Assembly: GCF_002233675.1 (NCBI RefSeq)
Contig: NZ_NMUQ01000001.1
Coordinates: 1,191,212 to 1,255,211, forward strand
Direction: 5' to 3'
DNA: 64,000 nucleotides
Source: Paenibacillus herberti
Lineage (GTDB): Bacteria; Bacillota; Bacilli; Paenibacillales; Paenibacillaceae
The notes below the pieces were generated by a model. It saw only the letters and a list, made by a program, of their open reading frames with translations. It had not been told where the DNA came from and did no database searches. Shown here piece after piece: positions 54,758 through 63,923 of the stretch. The position numbers were made by a program, and so were the translations under genes. Within the stretch, counting starts at the first letter, position 1; each line of letters opens with the position of its first letter.

Positions 54758-55141
54758 ATGGCATTGAAAAAAAGTGGATTATTTTTGCTAGCCGTACTTA
54801 TGTTCATCGTTGCAGGATGCTCATCAAGCACCGGGGGGCTTGATGAATCTGCCATCGAGGCTAAGGTTGTAAGCGAGCCGGCTGCTGTGGCAGGCACTCC
54901 GGTTAAGCTGATGACTACGGTTGAAGGCATTGAAGCGCTTGAAGATGCCCGAATCGTTTTTGACATTCGCGAAGAGACGGAAGAACAATTGCCAACGCTG
55001 CTGGAGTCGACTAGCCCGGCAGACAAGCAGTACGAAGCGACACATACCTTCCCGTCGCCGGGCAAGTATATCATTTATGTTCATGTCTATTCTGGCGATG
55101 ACATTCACATCATTAAGCGGAACGAGTTCCAGGTTAACTAA
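54758..55141 (+). CDS. YtkA/FixH-like lipoprotein
   Basis: A 127-residue secreted lipoprotein. The signal LLAVLMFIVAGCSSS has a lipobox with the acylated Cys at residue 21. The mature part is a single Ig-like beta-sandwich with YtkA-like features: PVKLMTTVEGIEALEDARIV and FPSPGKYIIYVHVYSGDDIH. Bacillus YtkA-like proteins are extracytoplasmic and of poorly known role, sometimes linked with copper or respiratory assembly. AAGGAGG lies upstream and a terminator immediately follows. Confidence 0.8.
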   Translation: MALKKSGLFLLAVLMFIVAGCSSSTGGLDESAIEAKVVSEPAAVAGTPVKLMTTVEGIEALEDARIVFDIREETEEQLPTLLESTSPADKQYEATHTFPSPGKYIIYVHVYSGDDIHIIKRNEFQVN

Positions 55142-55150
55142 TTGATGTCT

Positions 55151-55199
55151 AAAAAGCCGTTTGTCCACAGCGATTTGCTGCGGGCAGACGGCTTTTTTT
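55151..55199 (+). terminator. Terminator after the YtkA-like gene
   Basis: AAAAAGCCGT..GTC pairs with GACGGCTTTTT, with an inner AGC/GCT pair, ending in TTTTTT. Confidence 0.88.
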
Positions 55200-55217
55200 A
55201 ATAGGCTGAATGAAGGA

Positions 55218-55640
55218 TCAAAACTTTAAAAAGTCCTTGGTGTTTACATGTTTAATCTGATTTATAACGACCGAGTTTGAGTTCCCTTGGTTCGTCAACA
55301 TCTCATATAGCCCTTGTGGAACAAGCATTAGAGATTCATCATCTCGGAAGTCAGATATTTTTTTCCACGTAGCTGTAAAGGTTTTGTCTCCTTCATTGCC
55401 CCTTATCGTCGCTTGCTTATATGCAGCCTTATCAATAAATTTTCCTTCGTAAATAAAATCAAATTCATGTCCAATATCACCATAATAAGGGAAAATAAGT
55501 TCAATTATTCCTAACAGTTTAACCTCGTTTATATCCAGGTTTATTTCTTCCTTCACTTCTCGAATGACGGCAGATTTACTATCCTCGCCATATTCATAGG
55601 TTGGAAAGATGCATACCGAAGACTGGAATTCGAGATATAA
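55218..55640 (-). pseudogene. 5'-truncated Nudix hydrolase remnant
   Basis: The minus-strand frame is open from about 55640 to a stop at 55218. It contains YEYGEDSKSAVIREVKEEIN, the second half of a Nudix box (RE-x-x-EE), followed by a normal-looking C-terminal half (LLGIIELIFPYYGDIGHEFD). The expected N-terminal strands and the PGGG entry of the box are missing (CIFPTYEYGED instead). A stop codon lies a few codons upstream, and no start with a ribosome site is visible except a GTG inside the box. Low GC compared with neighbours. Most likely a dead gene. Confidence 0.7.
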
Positions 55641-55696
55641 TCAGGAAATGTATAAATGACATGTTTGTAATGGATTGGAACGGGAGGCGTATGTAG

Positions 55697-56428
55697 ATGA
55701 AGGTTGTTTGGCTCGAGGACGAGCAAGAGCTGCTGGAAGAGGGCAGTCGATTCCTACATAGCCAAGGTTGTGAGGTGGCGGGAGCTCATAGCGCGGAAGA
55801 AGCGCCGGAAATGATTGAACAGGTGAAGCCGGATTTACTACTTGTGGACTGGACGCTGGCTGGAGTGCAGACCGGGCTTGATCTTTGCAAGCGTAATGAA
55901 AAAGAATGGCAGCTGCCGCTGCTTATGGTAACTGCAAGGGGAGATGAGTTTGATCGCGTGCTCGCGCTGGAACTGGGGGCTGATGATTATATTCAAAAGC
56001 CGTTCAGCTTGCGCGAGCTGCATGCGCGCATGAGGGCGGTGCTTCGCCGCAGCGGGCGAGCATCAGGACGAAATGATGGCCCGGAGGTGTCGGACACCGC
56101 AAATTCAAGGGAGGAACTGCGTCGCGGGCGACTCTGTATTTTACCTTCGCAGCATTTGGCGCTGCTTGACAACCAGCCGCTGGAATTGACACGCACGGAA
56201 TTTGCGCTGCTTTATAGGCTGGCCTATCGTCCAGGCCGAGTTTTCACGCGGGCTCATTTGCTTGAGGAAGCGCTTGGCGACGCCTTTGCCGGTTTTGAGC
56301 GCACAATCGACAGTCATATCCGCAATCTCCGCCGCAAGCTCGGCGATGATCCGGCAGCTCCGACTTATGTGCTGACTATATATGGAGTTGGCTACAAGTT
56401 TAATCCGCACATCGGTGAAGAGGAATGA
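55697..56428 (+). CDS. OmpR/PhoB family response regulator
   Basis: A 243-residue regulator with a receiver domain (acidic pair DE near residue 7, phospho-accepting Asp in LLLVDWTLAG about residue 53, TARG, and Lys in DYIQKPFSLRE). A winged-helix output domain follows (ELTRTEFALLYRLAYRPGRV, RTIDSHIRNLRRKLGDD, VLTIYGVGYKF). GGGAGGCG lies before the ATG. It overlaps the kinase gene by four bases and probably controls the ABC exporter downstream. Confidence 0.93.
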   Translation: MKVVWLEDEQELLEEGSRFLHSQGCEVAGAHSAEEAPEMIEQVKPDLLLVDWTLAGVQTGLDLCKRNEKEWQLPLLMVTARGDEFDRVLALELGADDYIQKPFSLRELHARMRAVLRRSGRASGRNDGPEVSDTANSREELRRGRLCILPSQHLALLDNQPLELTRTEFALLYRLAYRPGRVFTRAHLLEEALGDAFAGFERTIDSHIRNLRRKLGDDPAAPTYVLTIYGVGYKFNPHIGEEE

Positions 56429-57831
56429 ACTCATCTAATGGAGCGAGCTTTCACTATTTAAAAAAATCCATATTAATTGCGCTGGCATTCGGTGTATTTA
56501 TGACCGGGTTAATTATGGCCATGTTTGTACGGTCTTCCGACGGCAGCGAGCATGCGGAGCGGTTAGCTCTATATTGGAGTCGCTATGTGAGTCTTACCCT
56601 GGATTCAGGAGCAAGTCCGAAACAGCTGGAAAATCAACTGAAAGAGGATGCTGCTGTTTTTCCAGTCGAAGGGGGCTTTCGGCTTATTGTTCAGAACAGT
56701 ACTGGCGAAACAATCGCGTCCTATTCCGGGTTGAAAAAGCAAATGCGACCGCTGCATCAGGCAAGTAAGCCGTATTTGTTCGGCGGAACGCTTGGCGGCA
56801 ATGTTGTCATCGAGTCAACCAGCGCGACGGCGCCTGCGATATGGCCCCGCGCCTTGGTAGTGGGAGGGGCAGCGGTTCTGTTTACTAGTTTAGGAATGTG
56901 GCTAGAGCAACGATCCCATCGGCGGCGGTTTGCCTACTGGAGCGGGCGGGCAGCACAGCTGTCTCAGCAGCCGGATTCCCGGCAGACGGAGAGCAGAATT
57001 AACACTACATCCGACGAGGATGCAAGTGAAGGAGCTGCGGTTGCGGTAGGAGTCGGAAATGGAGCAATAGCAACTGAATTAATCTCGCTGCCCCCCGAGG
57101 AGAAACAGCTTGCCGCCGGGCTGGATGAAGCAGAAGCGCTGATCAGGCAGCTGCAGACAGCGCGCAAAACGATGGTCGCCGAAGTCGCCCATGAGCTGCG
57201 CACGCCGCTCGCGGTCATTCGCGCGGCGCTCGACAACGCGCTGTACGAGAGCCAGCCGCTGCCCCCGGAGCGCCTTGCCTCGCTGTCGGAGCAGGTTGGC
57301 TCAATGAGCCGGCTCGTTCAGGATCTGCAGGATCTGACGCTGTCTGAAAGCGGCAGCTTGCGGCTGGAGAAGGCCTGGTTCCAGCCTGCGGTCGCTGCGA
57401 CAGCCATTTTGGAGCTGCTGGAGCCTGAGGCGGAGGAGAAGGGGATTTCTATTACCGCAGTGTTGGACGAGGAAGCAAGACTGTTTGGAGATGAGAATCG
57501 CATTTCCCAACTGCTGTTGAATCTGCTTGGTAACGCCTTGCGCCATGCGCGGAGCCGAGTTGAGCTGAGTGTCCGGGTGAACGGCACGATGCTGGACATT
57601 AGTATACAGGATGACGGCTGGGGGTTGGAGGCGGAAGAGGCCGAGCAGCTGTTCCAGCGCTATTATCGCAAGCGCACTTATGCCGACGGCAGTCCCGCGC
57701 CACGAGGAGTTGGTCTGGGACTTGCGGTCGTCAAAGGCATTGCCGAAGCCCATGGCGGCACAGCAGCGGTATCCAGCCGCTTTGGCGAAGGAGCTTTATT
57801 TACGGTGAATCTGCCGCTTTTTCGCGAATAA
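56425..57831 (+). CDS. Sensor histidine kinase
   Basis: A 468-residue membrane kinase. Span 1 is at residues ~15-32 (LIALAFGVFMTGLIMAMFV), then an extracytoplasmic sensor of about 110 residues, span 2 at ~140-158 (ALVVGGAAVLFTSLGMWL), and a linker. The HisKA H-box is VAEVAHELRTPLAVI, the N box is LLLNLLGNALRHA, G1 is DDGWGLEA and G2 is GVGLGLAVVKGIAEAHGG. Coupled to the response regulator gene (ATGA overlap). The signal is unknown; lipid-II or peptide-antibiotic sensing would be guesswork. Confidence 0.93.
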   Translation: MNSSNGASFHYLKKSILIALAFGVFMTGLIMAMFVRSSDGSEHAERLALYWSRYVSLTLDSGASPKQLENQLKEDAAVFPVEGGFRLIVQNSTGETIASYSGLKKQMRPLHQASKPYLFGGTLGGNVVIESTSATAPAIWPRALVVGGAAVLFTSLGMWLEQRSHRRRFAYWSGRAAQLSQQPDSRQTESRINTTSDEDASEGAAVAVGVGNGAIATELISLPPEEKQLAAGLDEAEALIRQLQTARKTMVAEVAHELRTPLAVIRAALDNALYESQPLPPERLASLSEQVGSMSRLVQDLQDLTLSESGSLRLEKAWFQPAVAATAILELLEPEAEEKGISITAVLDEEARLFGDENRISQLLLNLLGNALRHARSRVELSVRVNGTMLDISIQDDGWGLEAEEAEQLFQRYYRKRTYADGSPAPRGVGLGLAVVKGIAEAHGGTAAVSSRFGEGALFTVNLPLFRE

Positions 57832-57837
57832 GGACAA

Positions 57838-57856
57838 TCTGCACAACTTCTGCACA
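57838..57856. promoter_or_regulatory. Direct repeat, likely response-regulator site
   Basis: TCTGCACA occurs at 57838 and again at 57849, an 11-base period on one face of the helix as used by OmpR-family dimers. It lies between the kinase stop and the ABC transporter gene. Confidence 0.6.
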
Positions 57857-57935
57857 TTGTCTCGATGGGGACTTCACAGCATCCTGCTAATCTGGTGGCA
57901 TACCTGCATATGGCACAGAGAGGGGAGACGTCGGC

Positions 57936-58622
57936 ATGCTGAAGGCGCAACAGATAAGTAAAACCTATGGTACTGGAAATGAAGCGGCGCGTGCACTGCG
58001 CGAGATTGGTTTGGAGCTTGGCAAGGGGGAAATGGTAGCTGTCACCGGACCGTCCGGCTGCGGCAAAACGACACTGCTGCATGTGCTAGCTGGCCTGGAG
58101 ACGGCCGACAGCGGCAGCATCTGGCTCGGTGACGATGCGTTGCATGGGCTGAAGGAGAAGGAGCTTGCAGAGGTGAGGTTAAGGCGGATGGGCTTTGTGT
58201 TTCAGTCCTATCACCTGGTGCCTGTGCTGAGCGCAGAGGAAAATATCCAGCTGCCGCTGCTGGCAGCGGGGCTGAGCCGCAAGGAAGCAACGGAACGATC
58301 GCAGGAAATGTTAGAGCTCGTTGGCTTAAGTGACAAGCGGAAGGCTTACCCGTCTCAGTTGTCCGGGGGACAGAACCAACGTGTCGCCATTGCGAGAGCA
58401 GTCGCCGGTCGGCCCGACATTCTGTTTGCGGACGAGCCGACGGGAGCGCTCGATTCCGGGACAGCAGAGCAGATTATGGGGTTGCTGGAGCTGATGAACC
58501 GGCAGTATGGCATGACGCTGCTGCTCGTGACGCATGATGAGCGGCAAGCTGCACGCATGCAGCGTCAGATTCGCATGTTCAACGGACGAATCGTTGAAGA
58601 TGGAGGTACGGCGGGATGCTGA
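57936..58622 (+). CDS. ABC transporter ATP-binding protein (MacB/LolD type)
   Basis: A 228-residue ATPase. Walker A is VTGPSGCGKTTLLHVL, the Q-loop is FVFQSYHLVP, the signature is SQLSGGQNQRVAIARAV, Walker B is DILFADEPTGALDSGT and the H-loop is LLVTHDERQAA. This subgroup partners FtsX-domain permeases for lipoprotein, peptide or antibiotic export/resistance. AGAGGGGAG lies upstream. It overlaps the permease gene. Confidence 0.94.
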   Translation: MLKAQQISKTYGTGNEAARALREIGLELGKGEMVAVTGPSGCGKTTLLHVLAGLETADSGSIWLGDDALHGLKEKELAEVRLRRMGFVFQSYHLVPVLSAEENIQLPLLAAGLSRKEATERSQEMLELVGLSDKRKAYPSQLSGGQNQRVAIARAVAGRPDILFADEPTGALDSGTAEQIMGLLELMNRQYGMTLLLVTHDERQAARMQRQIRMFNGRIVEDGGTAGC

Positions 58623-61381
58623 GGAACAGCCTCGCTTGGCGGATGGGCGCTCTTTATTTGAGGCGACAACGGCGGCAGACGCTGCTGAGCATGCTGGCTG
58701 GTGCAATCGGCGCGATGCTAATTACGATGTCGCTCTTTCATTACGGCTCGGTGAAAACGAGCGGTGATGGATGGATCAAGGCCCATTTTGGCCCGGTTGA
58801 TTGGGAGCTTGTCCCCTCCAAAACCGGAACGTTTACGGATGCAGAAATTAGTCAAATAACGAATCCGAAGTTTTCGCTGCCATATCGGTATTTGCCGGTG
58901 GTATCGGCTCCAGGTACGCTATTTGCTTCTGACAAGCTGGATGCGGATGGAGCTTCATTGCAGCAAGTTAATCTGCTTGGATTCGATTTCGCGGCGGCGG
59001 CAAGTTTTGATCCGTCCTCTGCCGCTTTCTGGCGTTCGCCGCTGAAGCAGGGTGAGGCCATTTTGGACCAGGGAGCGGCACAGCTCTTAGGGCTGAAAAA
59101 GGGCGATGCCGTTTATGCAGCGGACAGCGAGGGCAAACGTCATGGCTTTATATTAAGAGAAGTGCCGCCTGCGGCAGGCCTGTCGGGCTACCGTGGCGAC
59201 GGCGCCAGGCTGAGTGGTACGCTGCTGCTTCATCCGGACGACGCTCGCTTGCTGACGGGAATTGGAGTGGGGCAGTCAAGTAGGGTTTTAGTTACGCGGA
59301 TGCAGCCTGCAGATAGTGTGATGGGGATGAGTTTCAACGAAAAAACGCCACAATTGGCTGAAATCAAGCCTATTAAGTATAACGCTCTCAATCAAGCCAA
59401 TAGCAAATTCGTTGTTGTTATTTTAGCGATCAGCTTAACGGCGGTTTTTTCAAGCGCTTTTTTGCTGCGGCAAATTGTGTTGATGTTTGCGGAATCCCGC
59501 TCAGAGCTGTACGGTGTGCTGCGTGCAATCGGCTTGAGCCGCAAGCAGATCCGCAGTCTGTTCCGCGCCGAAGCTCTGCTGCTCGGCCTGCTCTCGGGAG
59601 CGGTCGGCATCGCGGTCGGGCTTGCCGGAGGCTATGCGCTTGTGCGGCTGATCTACGGCACGGCCAGCGGCCGCGAGGTCTCGGGAACCGGAATCCCTGT
59701 GGAGCCGAGTGTGCCGCTTCCGGTCCTTATCGGAGTCGTACTGCTCGTACTGGCTTATCAGCTGCTGCTTGTGCTGCTGGCTAGCCGCAAGGCCGGCGCG
59801 GGCAGCATCGTGGATCTCATGCGAGGCAGTATATGGGAAAGCGGATCCCGTCAGGCTCGCCTAAGAGCAGCTTCCGGCAAAGGGCTGCTGATCGCACTGA
59901 TTGCAGCCGCTGTGCTGGGGCTGCATCTATATCATGCCTTTGCCTGGCAGCCGAAGGAGTTGGGTGGGCCCGTTGTGTTGCAATTGCTGCTTGCATGGCT
60001 GGCCTCTTCGGCAGCGATTGTGTTTTTACTGCAACTGCTGTTAACGGCAATCGGCAAGCTGCTCGGTCCAAAAGCAGGCATTGCCGGCCTGCTGGCGCTT
60101 CGTTACACCGGACAACGGCCTGGACGCAGTTTTACCGTCATGCTGCTGTTCGCCGTTGCCATGATGACGATAACGTTCACCTCGAGCATGTCAGAACTAA
60201 TTGTAGGAAATATGGAGCCGAAGCGAAATGTACAGACGATGCTTGGTTATGGAGGATTTGTGCCGTATGAGTCCGAAAGGGAGAAAAAAGCTGTTCTCGA
60301 TCTGCTCGTTAAGGATGAGATGTTGCGCAAAACGGTACGCGGGCATGTTGATGTCAAGCAGGTTATGGTGGCCCCCCAACTGACAGCGGGCTCAAGTCGT
60401 ACGGGGCTGTCATTTGTGCCAGTTACCGAAGAGTTGGTCACGGGAGGAAGCTGGGCGCTCACCGATCGGGCTGCGGAGTTCGCAAGCGATCAAGAAGCAT
60501 GGGAGAAGGTAATGTCAGATCCGACCTATATCGTTCTCCCCCTTTTGTACAAGGACTTTGGGACGGAGTATTCATCCAGCTACTGGCTACCTGAGAAGCA
60601 GTATAAACTCGGAGAGCAGATTGAACTGGGCTTTTTCCTCAAAGATCTTATTTCACTCGAAGATAAACCCGATCTGACGCTTTCCTTCACGATCGCCGGG
60701 TTTGCTGCAGCGAATACGGCATCCAATGTCTCGACTCAATATGTGTACTCCACAACCTATATTCATCCGGAAATTTGGCGTCAACTGATGGAGTATCATA
60801 AACCTTGGCCTAATCAAACTCATCAAGGCTTACTGTTGCTTGATCTTGATTATTCGAATCTTAGCCAAGATGAGCAGATTGTCTCCAGACTTGTAGCCGG
60901 GGGAGCCAATCAAGCGATAATCCCGTATCTCGACAACTGGAAGGCTCATGCGGCAAATAGCCGTTTTGTCGACGGCTTTATTGCTTTTACGGCGCTCTCG
61001 GCGGTCATCGGCCTGCTCGGCCTGGCGGTTCTGCAGAAGCGCTCCATCCATGAACGCCAGCGCGAAATAGCGATGCTCCGCAGCTCGGGCATTCCGTCGC
61101 GGCATCTGTTTGCCGCCTTCACCATAGAAGGCAGCTTACTTGGCAGCCTTGGTCTGATTGCTGGTGGGGCAGTCGGCTTGACCGGAGCGCATGCCTTCAT
61201 CCGCATCATGCAAAGTGATCTGCAGCCATGGGAGAAAGTTGTACAAGTAGACTACAACTGGATTCTTTTAATCGGAGTCATGCTCGTACTGATGGGCTTA
61301 GCCTTTTTATTCCAGCTTGGTCCTTCGCGCGGTGCGCTCAAAGGCTCCGCTGTGGAGGCGCTTAGAGGGGCGGAGCAGTAA
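58616..61381 (+). CDS. FtsX-like ABC transporter permease
   Basis: A 921-residue permease with two FtsX/MacB-PCD units: an N-terminal span (~residues 20-45), a ~200-residue external domain, spans around 265-285, 315-345, 370-390, 425-445, 455-475 and 505-530, a second external domain (~540-770), then spans near 780-800, 840-860 and 885-905. The coupling-type segments LRAIGLSRKQIRSLFRAEAL and MLRSSGIPSRHLFAAFTIEG are diagnostic. It starts inside the ATPase gene (seven-base overlap). The size and two large external domains differ from the ~650-residue BceB permeases. Confidence 0.92.
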   Translation: MLRNSLAWRMGALYLRRQRRQTLLSMLAGAIGAMLITMSLFHYGSVKTSGDGWIKAHFGPVDWELVPSKTGTFTDAEISQITNPKFSLPYRYLPVVSAPGTLFASDKLDADGASLQQVNLLGFDFAAAASFDPSSAAFWRSPLKQGEAILDQGAAQLLGLKKGDAVYAADSEGKRHGFILREVPPAAGLSGYRGDGARLSGTLLLHPDDARLLTGIGVGQSSRVLVTRMQPADSVMGMSFNEKTPQLAEIKPIKYNALNQANSKFVVVILAISLTAVFSSAFLLRQIVLMFAESRSELYGVLRAIGLSRKQIRSLFRAEALLLGLLSGAVGIAVGLAGGYALVRLIYGTASGREVSGTGIPVEPSVPLPVLIGVVLLVLAYQLLLVLLASRKAGAGSIVDLMRGSIWESGSRQARLRAASGKGLLIALIAAAVLGLHLYHAFAWQPKELGGPVVLQLLLAWLASSAAIVFLLQLLLTAIGKLLGPKAGIAGLLALRYTGQRPGRSFTVMLLFAVAMMTITFTSSMSELIVGNMEPKRNVQTMLGYGGFVPYESEREKKAVLDLLVKDEMLRKTVRGHVDVKQVMVAPQLTAGSSRTGLSFVPVTEELVTGGSWALTDRAAEFASDQEAWEKVMSDPTYIVLPLLYKDFGTEYSSSYWLPEKQYKLGEQIELGFFLKDLISLEDKPDLTLSFTIAGFAAANTASNVSTQYVYSTTYIHPEIWRQLMEYHKPWPNQTHQGLLLLDLDYSNLSQDEQIVSRLVAGGANQAIIPYLDNWKAHAANSRFVDGFIAFTALSAVIGLLGLAVLQKRSIHERQREIAMLRSSGIPSRHLFAAFTIEGSLLGSLGLIAGGAVGLTGAHAFIRIMQSDLQPWEKVVQVDYNWILLIGVMLVLMGLAFLFQLGPSRGALKGSAVEALRGAEQ

Positions 61382-61397
61382 ACCGATCTAGAAACAG

Positions 61398-61436
61398 AAA
61401 GCCTCCGCTTCCCAAGCAGGGAATACGGAGGCTTTT
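61398..61436 (+). terminator. Terminator of the two-component/ABC unit
   Basis: AAAGCCTCCG pairs with CGGAGGCTTT, with an inner TTCCC/GGGAA pair, followed by TTTT. Confidence 0.87.
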
Positions 61437-61589
61437 ACCTCTCTTAACTTAAGAAAAACTTCAGACATCGTTAAAGCTTTTGTTGCTTTTTGTCTGGTAA
61501 AATATAACTATATCTAAAAAGGACATTTTCCGGATACATTTCGCGGCTATAATCCGTCTATGTGAAGTTGGCACGAAAGGAAGAGGAAG

Positions 61590-61835
61590 ATGAAAACCAA
61601 ATGTTCCACAGACAAGCTCCTTAGGCTGCGCGAGATGGAGCAGGACTGTTACTCTGCTTGCCACTACTTGTTGCAAAATGAAGAGCTAGCAGTTACAGCA
61701 GCGCAGCAGGCGTTAACCGAACTTTTCCGCAGCGAAAGCAGCTTGAATCCGGAAATCGTTAAAGCAAGCGCAATCCGGCATTCACTGATGCTGCTTGCCG
61801 AGTCACGCTCCGCCGCCGTGTGTGCGCTCGTTTAG
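61590..61835 (+). CDS. Hypothetical protein (81 aa)
   Basis: A small, mostly helical protein that I cannot assign. The ribosome site GGAAGAGGA is close to the ATG, and TATAAT lies at 61548-61553. The segment EQDCYSACHYLLQNEELAVTA followed by ALTELF is reminiscent of sigma-70 region 2 helices, but no region 4 exists. Its 3' end overlaps the convergent DMT gene by 33 bases. Confidence 0.6.
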   Translation: MKTKCSTDKLLRLREMEQDCYSACHYLLQNEELAVTAAQQALTELFRSESSLNPEIVKASAIRHSLMLLAESRSAAVCALV

Positions 61836-62732
61836 GGAGGCAACCTCGGCTGCGGCTGTAGGCAGCCTCTTTTTACGCAGTGCGGCATACCATTTGCTGC
61901 CATATTCCGATACGAGTACTCCGGTCAGCACAAGTGCCGCCCCCGCATACCCTTGCGATTTCAACAGCTCGCCAGCGAGTAAGAAGCCGAACAGCGCTGC
62001 GAATACCGGCTCCATCGTGAAGATCAGACCCACCCTAGAAGGCGTAGTATGCTTCTGAGCTGCGGGCTGTGCAATATAACAGAAGGCTGTGCCGATAACA
62101 GAAAGAGCAAGCAAAGCTGCCCAACCATCGCTTGTAGCTGGCAATGTAGCCTGACCCGCCATGGTGGCGAACAGCAGTCCATAACCTCCGGCAAAGGCAA
62201 GCTGCAGCACGCCAAGATTGATGGAATCAACGGATTTGGCTGCTTTGGACGTGAACAGTACATACGTCGCATTTAGCAGTGCGGCCAGTATGCAGAGCAG
62301 ATCGCCCGGCTGCATACTGAGCGGAATTTTCAGCGTCATAAGGCCGATGCCAGCAATAGCGAATGCGATGCCGGCTTTGAGCTGCGGTTTCATTCGTTGG
62401 CGAAGAAATAGGGCAGATAGAATCGGTACAAAAATGACGGTCAAGCTGATGAGGAAGCTCGCATTGGCTGTTGTGGTCGTTTTCAGACCGAAAGTGACAG
62501 ATATACCGATTGCGAACAACAAACCTCCCTGCAAGGCCGCATACTTGACGGTTTTCCAGGTTGCCTTTCTAAGTCTTGGAAATAGGAACACGGCACTGAC
62601 CAAAAAGGCAAATCCGAATCGCAGCCCGATCAGCATAAATTCATTAACCGCCCCTAACGCAACCTTCAACAGCAAGTACGATGCTCCCCAACAAAGCGTA
62701 ACCGCGAGCAGCACCCATTCCGATTTTTTCAT
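61803..62732 (-). CDS. EamA/DMT family transporter
   Basis: A 309-residue DMT permease with ten spans. It has the N-terminal WVLLAVTLCWGASYLLLKVAL, the loop RFGFAFLVSAVFLFPR, LISLTVIFVPILSALFLRQR at the end of repeat 1, and TMEPVFAALFGFLLAGELL at the end of repeat 2. It is divergent from a LysR regulator, which probably controls it. Substrate unknown. Confidence 0.86.
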   Translation of the reverse strand: MKKSEWVLLAVTLCWGASYLLLKVALGAVNEFMLIGLRFGFAFLVSAVFLFPRLRKATWKTVKYAALQGGLLFAIGISVTFGLKTTTTANASFLISLTVIFVPILSALFLRQRMKPQLKAGIAFAIAGIGLMTLKIPLSMQPGDLLCILAALLNATYVLFTSKAAKSVDSINLGVLQLAFAGGYGLLFATMAGQATLPATSDGWAALLALSVIGTAFCYIAQPAAQKHTTPSRVGLIFTMEPVFAALFGFLLAGELLKSQGYAGAALVLTGVLVSEYGSKWYAALRKKRLPTAAAEVASLNERTHGGGA

Positions 62733-62867
62733 GTTAATCCTGTCTCCTAATTTCAGCTTGAACCTTCATCCCTGGTAAAGTATACTAATGCGCGAAGCAT
62801 AAGGGAATTGAATGTTTCTCATTCATAACATGAGGATTATGCATGTATCGAGGAGGGGTCGCAGACG

Positions 62868-63746
62868 ATGAGTTTGTTCAAATACGAAGTGTTTAGCACG
62901 GTCGTAGAGCTAGGTAGTTTGACTCGTGCCGGTGATACACTCGGCCTAACTCAATCCGGGGTGAGCCATGCGATCAGCAGCTTGGAAAAGGAATTCGGAA
63001 TTGCGCTGCTGACGCGCAGCCGATCCGGCATTCGGCTGACCGAAAGCGGCGAACGGCTGCTTCGCCCGATCAGAGAGCTCTTGGCCTCGCAAGAGCAGCT
63101 GACTCAGGAGATCGCCCTGATCAAAGGGCTGCAGGCCGGTACCGTTCGGCTCGGCACGTTCACGAGCGTGTCCGTTCATTGGCTGCCTGCGATGATTAAA
63201 GCTTTTGATCGCGACTTTCCTGGAATAGAAATTAAGCTGATCGAGGGCGATTACAGTGACATCGAAGAGGGCATATCCGATGGAAGCATGGACCTGGGCT
63301 TTCTGTCGCTGCCTGCGCGAGAAGGGCTGGATACGCTTGCGCTCAAGAAGGATCGTATGTTATGCGTGCTTCCTGCGGAGCATCCGCTGGCGGGGGAGCG
63401 CCGGTTGTCCTTGAGCCAGCTTGAAGATGAAGTATTTATCATTCCAAAGGAAGGCTCCGACTACGATGTGAGGCGCATTCTTGAAGAGGCTATCCGCAGG
63501 CCGCGGATCAAGTATGAGACGCATGACGATTACGCCATTATCGCTATGGTGGAGCATGGGCTTGGCATAAGCATTTTGCCGGAGCTGGTGCTGCGTGGGA
63601 GAGACCACCGGGCGGCAATTGTGGATCTGGAGGACGGTCGTTATCGTACACTTGCCATCGCTGCAGCCTCGTTTAAGCTGCTGTCGCCCGCGGCGCGCAA
63701 GTTCATGAGTTATATCAAGCAATTTGTAGGCGAAATGGACAACTGA
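62868..63746 (+). CDS. LysR family transcriptional regulator
   Basis: A 292-residue LysR regulator. The N-terminal HTH is FSTVVELGSLTRAGDTLGLT with QSGVSHAISSLEKEFG, followed by a type 2 periplasmic-binding effector domain (GTVRLGTFTSVSVHWLPAMI, MVEHGLGISILPELVL). AGGAGGGG lies upstream. The 135-base divergent region to the DMT gene contains a near-palindrome TGAATGT-TTC-TCATTCA (about 62812) that could be its operator. Confidence 0.92.
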   Translation: MSLFKYEVFSTVVELGSLTRAGDTLGLTQSGVSHAISSLEKEFGIALLTRSRSGIRLTESGERLLRPIRELLASQEQLTQEIALIKGLQAGTVRLGTFTSVSVHWLPAMIKAFDRDFPGIEIKLIEGDYSDIEEGISDGSMDLGFLSLPAREGLDTLALKKDRMLCVLPAEHPLAGERRLSLSQLEDEVFIIPKEGSDYDVRRILEEAIRRPRIKYETHDDYAIIAMVEHGLGISILPELVLRGRDHRAAIVDLEDGRYRTLAIAAASFKLLSPAARKFMSYIKQFVGEMDN

Positions 63747-63923
63747 CCCGTCATTATGTACGCCGATCCTGGATGGACCGGCGGATTGGGACGCCTGGCC
63801 GACTGCCGGCACGTATCCCCCAACGGCAGGACACGTTAGAAACCACTTGCCGTGCAGAAAGTGAGAGCAGCATCACAATGAGCTAGGAACTAAGCCCGGT
63901 ACATAAACTCAACCGGAGCTGAA

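Noticed and set aside
58616-61381. BceRS-BceAB bacitracin-type module
   Set aside because: The permease is far longer and has two large external domains, and the kinase has a sizeable external sensor rather than the short loop of BceS.
62808-62828. TGAATGT-TTC-TCATTCA upstream of the LysR gene as a second FadR box
   Set aside because: The spacer is three rather than four bases and one arm has a mismatch; it is better placed as a local LysR/DMT control site.
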